DNA from: Nocardia macrotermitis
GTDB taxonomy: Bacteria > Actinomycetota > Actinomycetes > Mycobacteriales > Mycobacteriaceae
Direction of reading: 5' to 3'
Length of the DNA: 64,000 nt
Assembly: GCF_009604405.1 (NCBI RefSeq)
Contig: NZ_WEGK01000013.1
Span: 124,001-188,000, forward strand
This document shows positions 1-8,100 of this stretch, piece after piece. The position numbers and the translations under genes were made by a program. The notes beneath the pieces are model-generated. The model did not search any database, was not told the origin of the DNA, and worked only from the letters and a program-made list of their open reading frames with translations. Numbering within the stretch: position 1 is the stretch's first letter; each line of letters begins with the position of its first letter.

Positions 1-678
1 TGGTCCCCGTCGACCGGTGCGCACCCGGTGGCCGGTGCGATCAGCGGCACCTATCAGGCGACCGCGGGACCCGCTGGGACACTGGGCTTTCCGGTCTCCG
101 ACGAACGTCCGCTGCCCGACGGGCACGGACGTTTCCAGCGCTTCCGCAACGGCGTGATCTATTGGTCCCCGCAGACCGGCGCGCAGGTGGTGCGCGGCGC
201 GATCCTGGACGCCTGGAACAAGCTGGGTTCCGAACGCGGCCCGGCCGGATACCCGACCGGACCCGAGACCAGAACCCCGAACCGCGACGGCGTGGTGCAG
301 GGCTTCCAGAACGGCCCGATGTACTTCAGCGCCAAGACCGGCGCTCACCGCGTGGTCGGCCTCATCCTGGGCAAGTACGCCCAACTCGGTTTCGAGAACA
401 GCTTCCTGGGTTTCCCCACTGCCCCCGAACAACCCCTGGCCAAGGCCGGACGCATCAGCCGCTTCGAAGGTGGAAACATCTACTGGAGCCCGCTGTCCGG
501 AGCCTGGGCGGTCCGCAACGGTCCCATCATGGACGCCTGGGCCCACCAGGGCTTCGAACAGGGCAGACTCGGCTACCCGATCAGCGACGAATTCCCCGTC
601 CCCGGCGGCGTCCAACAGAACTTCCAAACCGGCTACGTCGTCATCAACAACGGCAAACCGGAAATCCACGGGCTGTAA
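1..678 (+). CDS. LGFP-repeat cell-wall protein, 3' part
   Basis: The reading frame is open from base 1, so the true start lies left of the window; 225 codons are visible. The protein is built from LGFP-type repeats: LGFP, AGYP, LGFP and LGYP cores spaced about 50 residues apart, each followed by an aromatic-rich segment such as IYWSP or MYFSAKTGAH. LGFP repeats are known as cell-wall-anchoring modules and in Corynebacteriales often form the C-terminus of secreted mycolyltransferases or other esterases. The following cutinase and mycolate operon make a mycolyltransferase or esterase N-terminus plausible, but it cannot be seen here. No membrane segment follows the repeats. Confidence 0.85.
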   Translation, partial: WSPSTGAHPVAGAISGTYQATAGPAGTLGFPVSDERPLPDGHGRFQRFRNGVIYWSPQTGAQVVRGAILDAWNKLGSERGPAGYPTGPETRTPNRDGVVQGFQNGPMYFSAKTGAHRVVGLILGKYAQLGFENSFLGFPTAPEQPLAKAGRISRFEGGNIYWSPLSGAWAVRNGPIMDAWAHQGFEQGRLGYPISDEFPVPGGVQQNFQTGYVVINNGKPEIHGL

Positions 679-880
679 TTTCTTCCTCCGCCCCGAGAGG
701 TACGTGACCGTGAGTTCTGCCGCCGCCACCGTGCGGACAACCTCCCGATACCTGGTTCCGCCGACCCCGTAGCACGCCGACAGCAAGGTTTGCGGCGCGG
801 CTTGCCGGTCGGACGCGTGGCGGGTGCGAGGAACGAGTGCCCGACACGGGGCCGAGCGGTGAGCCCTCGGGCGTCGCAAA

Positions 881-902
881 CCCGCCGGAGCGGAGCGGAG
901 GC
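881..902 (+). repeat. Dispersed 22-bp GC-rich element, copy 1
   Basis: The core contains GGAGCGGAGCGGAGGC preceded by CCCGCC. It is one of four copies in the window (others at 18123-18144, 29710-29731 and 42215-42236). Here it reads toward the downstream lipoprotein gene. It is followed by an A-rich tail and a TAGCCT hexamer at 915-920 that fits an actinobacterial -10 box. The rest of the 679-964 gap holds no gene I can support. Confidence 0.7.
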
Positions 903-926
903 AGAAAATACAGCTAGCCTGGATGC

Positions 927-945
927 GACCTGACCTGACCTGACC
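927..945 (+). repeat. GACCT tandem repeat in 5' leader
   Basis: Three full GACCT units plus GACC lie in the presumed 5' leader of the DUF732 lipoprotein gene, between the candidate -10 and the ribosome binding site GAGGAT (951-956). Short tandem repeats can change length by slippage; whether this one varies is not known. Confidence 0.6.
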
Positions 946-964
946 AGATCGAGGATACGAATTC

Positions 965-1498
965 ATGCTTCGGACCAGTGGAAAGGCTTCCGGCCTCGCC
1001 GGACGTGGTGCGGCCGCGGGTGTGGCCGTCACGATCGCCTCCGTCCTGTTGCTCGCCGGTTGTGGCGGTAACGACTCGACCGCGTCGAGCACGCCGACGT
1101 TGCGGACCTCGACGACCACGGCCGCGCCGACCAGCACCACGACCGTCGCGTCCAGCGCCACCGCGAGCACCACGAAGGCCGCGCCTGCGACGACCACGAC
1201 CGAGCTGCCGCAGCCCGCGGTGACGCCGACGCTGACCGCCCCGAAGCTGACCGCGAAGGATCAGGCGTACCTGGACGCGCTCAAGGCGCGCGGAATCTCG
1301 GTGTCCTACACCGATATCGCGCTGTCGGTGGGTGACTACATCTGCAAGGCCGAGAAGAGCGGCGTCTCGCAGCAGGAGGTGCTGACCTACGTGAACGCGA
1401 TGGCCGGTCAGGATCCCTCCTACGATCCGAACAAGATGCCGATCGCACAGCTCGGCCAGGCCTATGTCGCGGTAGCCAACCAGACGTACTGCAAGTGA
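965..1498 (+). CDS. DUF732-type secreted lipoprotein
   Basis: The 177-residue protein starts at ATG 965, with GAGGAT eight bases upstream. A positively charged N-terminus, a hydrophobic segment and the lipobox LLAGC (Cys about 33) predict an exported lipoprotein. A Thr/Ser/Ala-rich linker (about 38-90) leads to a C-terminal domain of about 80 residues with two cysteines (YICKAEK and the final TYCK), typical of the small actinobacterial DUF732 fold. No enzymatic role is known for the family. The stop codon overlaps the cutinase start as GTGA, so the two are probably translationally coupled. Confidence 0.75.
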   Translation: MLRTSGKASGLAGRGAAAGVAVTIASVLLLAGCGGNDSTASSTPTLRTSTTTAAPTSTTTVASSATASTTKAAPATTTTELPQPAVTPTLTAPKLTAKDQAYLDALKARGISVSYTDIALSVGDYICKAEKSGVSQQEVLTYVNAMAGQDPSYDPNKMPIAQLGQAYVAVANQTYCK

Positions 1499-2487
1499 CG
1501 GCGCGGCGTTCGGGATACGGCAGGGGCGGGCGCGGTCGGCGGCGTTCGGGATGTCTGACGGTGCTCGGGGTGCTCGCGCTCATCGTCGTGCTGGTGATCC
1601 TGCTGTGGTACATGCTCGCGGGGTGTTCGCACATTCCGGTGCCGACCCCGCCCGGGACGACCAAGAAGCCGACCTCCCAGTCGGCCTCCTGCCCGGACGT
1701 GCAGTTGCTCGCGATTCCCGGCACCTGGGAGTCCAACAGCAACGACGATCCGCACAATCCGACCGCGAATCCGCTCTCGTTGATGCTGAACATCACCAAA
1801 CCGGTGCAGCAGCAGTTCGCGAGCAGCCGGCTGGACGTCTACACCGTCCCGTACGTCGCGCAGTTCTCCAATCCGATCGCGCTGCCGCCGGACGGGCAGG
1901 CCTCCTACAACGTGAGCCGCTCCGAGGGCACCTCGCGCGCGGTGGCCGAACTGACCTCGATGTACCAGAAGTGCCCGCTGACCACCTATGTGATCGCCGG
2001 TTTCTCGCAGGGCGCGGTGATCGCCGGTGACATCGCCGCGGATATCGGCGCGAGCAAGGGTCCGGTTCCGGCCGATCAGGTGCTCGGGGTGATGCTGATC
2101 GCCGACGGCCGCCGCGAACCCGGTGCGGGTCAGGCGATCGAGGTCGGTCCGACGCCGACGGGCGTGGGCGCGGAGGTCACGTTGAAGGGTCTGAGCGTTC
2201 CGGGCATCACCATGACCGGGCCGCGGGCGGGCTTCGGCACGCTGGCCGATCGCACCTACACGATCTGCTCGCAGGGCGATCTGATCTGTGCGGCTCCGAG
2301 TCAGGCGCTGACCCCGGCCAATATGATCCCGAGTCTGATGACGCTGGTCCGCGCGGCCGGGAATCCAGTGCACAGCCTGTACAACTCGTTCGTGGTCGAC
2401 GCGAGCAACCGCACCACCGCGACGCAGTGGACCGCGGGTTGGGCCGAGGGTCTGGTCAAGGGTGCACCGCATCCGAAGCACTCCTGA
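1495..2487 (+). CDS. Culp6-like cutinase/lipase (Rv3802c type)
   Basis: This is a 330-residue serine hydrolase starting at GTG 1495 within the stop of the preceding gene. An Arg/Gly-rich N-terminus is followed by a single membrane segment (about residues 20-42) that anchors it outside the membrane. The cutinase nucleophile motif GFSQGAV places the catalytic serine at about residue 171; CSQGDLICA and a His near PVHS supply the later conserved region. Rv3802c is an essential phospholipase/thioesterase encoded beside fadD32-pks13-accD4, and the same order is seen here, so a role in mycolate or envelope lipid turnover is likely. The physiological substrate cannot be read from sequence. Confidence 0.88.
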   Translation: MTARRSGYGRGGRGRRRSGCLTVLGVLALIVVLVILLWYMLAGCSHIPVPTPPGTTKKPTSQSASCPDVQLLAIPGTWESNSNDDPHNPTANPLSLMLNITKPVQQQFASSRLDVYTVPYVAQFSNPIALPPDGQASYNVSRSEGTSRAVAELTSMYQKCPLTTYVIAGFSQGAVIAGDIAADIGASKGPVPADQVLGVMLIADGRREPGAGQAIEVGPTPTGVGAEVTLKGLSVPGITMTGPRAGFGTLADRTYTICSQGDLICAAPSQALTPANMIPSLMTLVRAAGNPVHSLYNSFVVDASNRTTATQWTAGWAEGLVKGAPHPKHS

Positions 2488-3193
2488 GGCGCTCCCGAAG
2501 CGGCTCCGGAGAGCTCGGGTGAGTGCTTCGTCCGGAGTCCTCGTTCATCAGGACTCGACGAGAACCCCTCGGTTCCCGTCATAGGCTGTAAAGTGCAGCT
2601 TTGATCGCGACGCCGGAGCCGGTTCCATCGGGACCGACCGGCGTCGCACCGATTTCCGCACGGGTCAGGAGCATGGGTTTCATGACACAAGCCGTTGCAC
2701 CGGCCGGTCGTACGACCGCGCCGGGCGCGCCACCGCGGGCCTCGCGCCGCGCGAGGGCAGGCGAGGGCATTCCGCACCGGGACGACGTGGGCGCGTTCGG
2801 TGAACGCATCCCGCGGCCCGGCGGACGGTGCGCACCGACTGTGGTGATCGGCACATCGGGCGAGATCGACGGAGAGGTCCGTAACATGGGCCGGGTCGGG
2901 TCGATGTCCTATAGTGGAGCGTTTCCGACCCGGATGGGTGTTCTCGTCCAGAATCGGGCCGCAGGGTGTGGTCCACAACAGGTTGGGTCCGCTGAGCAGA
3001 CTGCCGCGGTGCCCGCTCTGTACCATGTCTCTGGTTTTGAATACATCTAGCCGATAGGCGGTCACCGCGCAGACCGCCGACAAAGCCGCAGGCAGGCTCT
3101 TGCACGAAGAGCGGCCGCGGCCGTAAGAGAGTCGGGGCCTCACAGGTATCAGCGGCCATGGTGCCGTGCTGCGTGTGCCTCGGAGGAGAAGGA
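2488..3193 (+). promoter_or_regulatory. Long intergenic region and probable leader upstream of fadD32
   Basis: About 700 bases separate the cutinase from fadD32. A 7-bp stem (GAGTCCT/AGGACTC, 2535-2556) may terminate the upstream message. Two -10-like hexamers point toward fadD32: TAGGCT at 2582-2587 and TATAGT at 2910-2915. The second would leave a leader of roughly 270 bases. A TTG-started open frame at 2601-3050 has no recognisable domain and I do not call it. A strong ribosome binding site (GGAGGAGAAGG, 3182-3192) fixes the fadD32 start. Confidence 0.45.
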
Positions 3194-5116
3194 ATGACGG
3201 ACGAGACTTTCGACGACTACTTGGACGAAACCGGGAACATCAGGATTCCCGAGGGTCGCACCCTGGTCGACTACGTCGAGAAGCACACCCGCAACGACGC
3301 GAACACCCTTGCTTATCGATACATCGACTACTCACGTGAGCGCGACGGTGAGTACCAGGACCTGACCTGGAAGGAATTCGGTGTCCGGCTGCGCGCGGTG
3401 GCCGCACGCCTGCAGCAGGTGAGCAAGCCGGGCGATCGAGTGGCGATTCTGGCGCCACAGGGTCTGGACTATGTGATCTCCTTCTTCGCCGCGATCTACG
3501 CGGGCTGCATCTCGGTGCCGCTGTTCGATCCGGACGAGCCCGGTCACACCGACCGGTTGCACGCGGTGCTGGCCGACAGTGCGCCCTCGGCGATCCTGAC
3601 GGCGAGCTCCTCCGCCGCCGGCGTGCGCCAGCTCTTCCGTGCCCTGCCCGCCGCGCAACGTCCCCGCATCATCGCCGTGGACGCCGTGCCCGATGCCATG
3701 GGCGACAAGTGGGTCGTGCCGCAGGTCGACGTCGACGATATCGCCTACCTGCAGTACACCTCGGGATCGACGCGCACTCCGGCCGGTGTGGAGATCACCC
3801 ACCGCGCGGTGGGCACGAACCTGTTGCAGATGGTCAACGCGATCAATCTGGACTGGAATTCGCGCGGGGTGACCTGGCTGCCGCTGTTCCACGACATGGG
3901 TCTGCTGTGCGTGATCCTGCCCGCGATCGGCGGCAAGTACATCACCATCATGTCGCCGAGCGCGTTCGTGCGGCGGCCGTACCGGTGGATCAAGGAGCTG
4001 GCCGCGGTCTCCGACGGCGCGGGCACCTTCGCCGCCGCGCCGAACTTCGCGTTCGAGCACGCCGCCGCACGTGGTCTGCCGCGTAACGGCGAGACGCTGG
4101 ATCTGTCGAACGTGATCGGGTTGATCAACGGCAGCGAGCCGGTGACGACGTCCTCGATGAAGAAGTTCAACGAGGCGTTCGCGCCGTACGGGCTGCCCAA
4201 GACGGCCATCAAGCCGTGCTACGGCATGGCCGAGGCGACGTTGTTCGTGTCCGCGACGCGGCACGAGGACGAGGCCAAGGTCGTGTACGTCGACCGCGAC
4301 GAGCTCAACGCGGGTCGTGTGGTGAGGCTCGAGCAGGGTGAGCCCGGGGCGATTCCGCAGGTCAGCTGCGGTTATATCGCGTTGTCGCAGTGGGCGGCGA
4401 TCGTCGACGGCGACACCATCGACAGTGCCGAGGGCGCTGCCGAGCTGCCCGAGGGCCGGGTCGGCGAGATCTGGCTGCACGGTGAGAACATCGGCATCGG
4501 GTACTGGGGCCGGGACGAGGAGACCCGCAAGACCTTCAAGAACCAGCTGGTGCACCGGCAGACCGAGGGTTCGCACGCCGAGGGCACCGCGCAGGACGCG
4601 ATCTGGCTGCGCACCGGCGACTACGGCGTCTACATCGACGGCGAGTTGTACATCACGGGCCGGGTCAAGGACCTGGTGATCGTGGACGGCCGCAACCACT
4701 ACCCGCAGGATCTGGAGTATTCGGCGCAGGAGGCCAGCACCGCGCTGCGCCCCGGTTTCATCGCCGCGTTCTCGGTGCCCGCGAATCAGCTGCCGGCCGA
4801 GGTGTTCGAGTCGGGCAGCCATTCGGGTCTGCAATTCGACGCCGACGACGCCTCCGAGCAGCTGGTGGTCGTCGCCGAGCGTGGTCCCGGCGCCGGTAAG
4901 GCCGATCCGCTGCCCATCGCGGACGCGGTGCGCGGTGCGATCTCGCAGCGGCACGGTGTTACCGTTCGCGACGTGCTGTTGGTTCCCGCGGGTTCGATTC
5001 CCCGCACTTCGAGCGGCAAGATCGCCCGCCGCGCCTGCAAGGCCGCGTATCTGGAGGGCACACTGCGTGGCGGTTACACGCAGCAGGCGTTTCCCGATGC
5101 ACCCGATGAAGAGTGA
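3194..5116 (+). CDS. fadD32: Long-chain fatty-acid--AMP ligase FadD32
   Basis: FadD32 adenylates the meromycolic acid and loads it onto the N-terminal acyl carrier domain of Pks13. The 640-residue length matches the family. Visible adenylation motifs are YTSGSTRTPAG (from about residue 188), YGMAEATLF, LRTGDYG, DLVIVDGRNHYPQDLE and the C-terminal SSGKIARR with the conserved lysine at about 609. I chose ATG 3194 because GGAGGAGAAGG lies directly upstream; an earlier in-frame GTG at 3158 lacks such a site. The gene is followed after 67 bases by pks13 and then accD4, the standard mycolate condensation operon. Confidence 0.97.
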   Translation: MTDETFDDYLDETGNIRIPEGRTLVDYVEKHTRNDANTLAYRYIDYSRERDGEYQDLTWKEFGVRLRAVAARLQQVSKPGDRVAILAPQGLDYVISFFAAIYAGCISVPLFDPDEPGHTDRLHAVLADSAPSAILTASSSAAGVRQLFRALPAAQRPRIIAVDAVPDAMGDKWVVPQVDVDDIAYLQYTSGSTRTPAGVEITHRAVGTNLLQMVNAINLDWNSRGVTWLPLFHDMGLLCVILPAIGGKYITIMSPSAFVRRPYRWIKELAAVSDGAGTFAAAPNFAFEHAAARGLPRNGETLDLSNVIGLINGSEPVTTSSMKKFNEAFAPYGLPKTAIKPCYGMAEATLFVSATRHEDEAKVVYVDRDELNAGRVVRLEQGEPGAIPQVSCGYIALSQWAAIVDGDTIDSAEGAAELPEGRVGEIWLHGENIGIGYWGRDEETRKTFKNQLVHRQTEGSHAEGTAQDAIWLRTGDYGVYIDGELYITGRVKDLVIVDGRNHYPQDLEYSAQEASTALRPGFIAAFSVPANQLPAEVFESGSHSGLQFDADDASEQLVVVAERGPGAGKADPLPIADAVRGAISQRHGVTVRDVLLVPAGSIPRTSSGKIARRACKAAYLEGTLRGGYTQQAFPDAPDEE

Positions 5117-5183
5117 CGTGACGGCGATTTCGGTCGTCGGTCCCTGCCCGCGCACCACCCGGACACAGGTAGCTTGAGGATTG

Positions 5184-8100
5184 ATGGCTGACAACGAGGG
5201 CACCCAGACGACCGAGACCGCCGCCGCACACGCGGAGTCTGCCGATACCGCCGCCGCGGAGTCCGCGAACGGCGCCGCCGAGACCGCGGAATCGACTGCG
5301 GCAGTGGCGAAGTCGGGCGAGGCGCAGCCCACGGGCACCGATATGTCGGTGGCCGAGCTGCGCGAGTGGTTGCAGCGCTGGGTCGCCGACGCGACCGGCC
5401 AGCCGATCGAGAACATCACCGTGGATCGGCCGATGGAGGAATTCGGTCTGGCCTCGCGTGATGCCATCGCACTCGGCGGCGATGTCGAGGAACTGACCGG
5501 CGTGCTGCTGAACGCGACGATTGTGTACCAGCATCCGACGATCGCCTCGCTGGCGGAGCGAATCATCAACGGGGAGCCCGAACTTCCCGAGGACACCACC
5601 GACGATTCCTTCTACACCGCCGGATACCGGCCGGGAGAGGCCCACGACATCGCGATCGTGGGCCTGTCCACCCGACTGCCGGGTGCGGGCGACACCCCCG
5701 AGTCGACGTGGGAGTTCCTGATCAGCGGCGGCGACGCCATCCGGGAGCTGCCGCCGGGCCGGTGGTCGGAGTTCACCGCCGATCCGGAGGTCGCGGCGGC
5801 CGTGGCGGCGGCCAACACCCAGGGCGGTTATCTGGACCAGGACGTCGTCAAGGGCTTCGATGTGGAGTTCTTCGCGATGTCGCCGGTCGAGGCGGCGCGG
5901 GTGGATCCGCAGCAGCGGTTGATGCTCGAGTTGACCTGGGAAGCGTTGGAGCACGCCAGGATTCCCGCGAGCGACCTCAAGGGTGAGTCGGTCGGCATCT
6001 ATGTCGGCAGTTCGACCAACGACTTCCAGCTGCTCGCGGTGCTGGGTGCGGGCAATTCCGATCCGGACGCGCCCGCCTCGGCCGACGCCTACGCGATCAC
6101 CGGTAGCTCCTCGGCGATCATCTCCAACCGCGTCTCGTACTTCTACGATTTCCGCGGCCCGTCGGTCACGGTCGACACCGCCTGCTCCTCGACGCTGGTC
6201 GCGGTGCACCAGGCCGTGCGCGACCTGCGTTCGGGCGATGCGGATCTCGCGCTCGCGGGCGGGGTGAACATGCTGCTCGCGCCCGCCGGTTCGCTGGGGT
6301 TCGACGCGATCGGCGCGTTCGCAAAGGACGGGCACATCAAGGCGTTCTCCGCCGACGCGGACGGCATGATCCGCTCCGATGGCGCGGGCCTGGTGGTGCT
6401 CAAGCGGCTCGCGGACGCCGAACGCGACGGTGACACCATCCACGCCGTCATCAAGGGCACCGCGATCAACAACGACGGCCGGTCCAACGGCCTGCTCGCG
6501 CCGAACCCGGAGGCGCAGGCCGATGTGCTGCGGCGCGCGTACCGGGACGCCGGAATCGCGCCCTCCACAGTCGATTACATCGAGGCGCACGGCACCGGCA
6601 CCCTGATCGGCGATCCGATCGAGGCGTCCGCGCTGGGTCGCATCGTGGGTCGCGGCCGCGACGAGGACAAGCCCGCGCTGCTGGGTTCGGCCAAGACCAA
6701 CTTCGGTCACCTGGAGTCCGGCGCGGGTGCGGCGAGTTTGGCCAAGGTCGTGATGTCGTTGCGGCACAACGTGATTCCGCCGAATATCCGGTTCGCGGGC
6801 CCGAACCCGTACATCGACTTCGACGAGGCGCACCTCGAGGTCGTCGACGCGCCCACCGAGTTCCCCCGCTACAGCGGCACCGCCACCATCGGTGTGTCCG
6901 GTTTCGGTTTCGGCGGTACCAACGCGCATGTCGTGATCCAGGAGTACGTGCCCGCCCCCGCCGTGTCGGAGGCCCCGGAGGCAAGTGCCGCAACGGATCT
7001 GGACGACGAGACCACCGATATCGTCGCCGACGCCGAGGCCATCCTGGACCGGACCGACGAGAACGCCGAATCCGATGCGCCGGAATGGACTTCGGAGCGT
7101 ACCGACCCGTTGCCGGTGATCCTGCCGGTCTCGGCCTATCTGCCCTCGCGTCGCCGCCATGCCGCGCAGCAGCTCGCCGACTGGCTGGAATCCGAAGCGG
7201 GACAGGATGTTCCGCTCGCGGATGTGGCGCGGTCGCTGGCCAAGCGCAATCACGGACGTTCGCGCGGCGTGGTCGTGGCGACCACCCGCGAGGAGGCGAT
7301 CGCCGGACTGCGCGCCCTCGCCACCGGTAAGCCGGGCCAGGGCGTGTTCACCGCCGACGCGCCCGCCGCGAAGGGCGCGATGTGGGTGCTGTCGGGCTTC
7401 GGCTCGCACCACCGCAAGATGGGTAAGCAGCTGTACCTGGAGAATTCGATCTTCGCCCGCACCATCGACGAGGTCGACGAACTGGTGCAGGACGAGGCCG
7501 GATACTCGGTGCGCGAGATGATGCTCGACGACGCGCAGGACTGGGACATCGGCACCTCGCAGGTCGGCGTGTTCGCCATCCAGTTGGGTATCGCCGCGCT
7601 GCTGAAGGCGCACGGGGCCGAGCCGTCGGCCATCGTCGGACATTCGCAGGGCGAGGCGGCCGGATCGTATCTGTCCGGCGGTATGCCGCTCGAGGACGCG
7701 GTGCGGGTGATCTGCGCGCGGTCGCGGCTGATGAAGGAGGGCGACGAGATGTTGCCCGACTCCGATATCCGCAATATGGCGCTGCTGGAGTACAGCGCCG
7801 AGGATATCGAGGCGCTGTTGCCGGAATTCCCGGACATCGAGGTCGCGGTGTACGCCGCGCCGACCAACACCGTGATCGGCGGGCCGCCGGAGCAGGTGCA
7901 CGCGATCGTCGCGCGGGTCGAGGCGGCGGGCAAGTTCGCCCGGGTGCTGCAAACCCGCGGCGCGGGGCACACCTCGCAGATGGATCCGCTGCTGGGTGAG
8001 TTGGCCGCGGAGCTGGCGGGTATCGAGCCGACCAAGCCGACCGTCGATCTGTATTCGACCGTGCACAAGAGTGTGGTGTACCGCGCGGGTTCGGATCCGG

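Noticed and set aside
2601..3050. 149-codon TTG-started frame upstream of fadD32
   Set aside because: No ribosome binding site, no domain, irregular composition; more likely leader or intergenic DNA.
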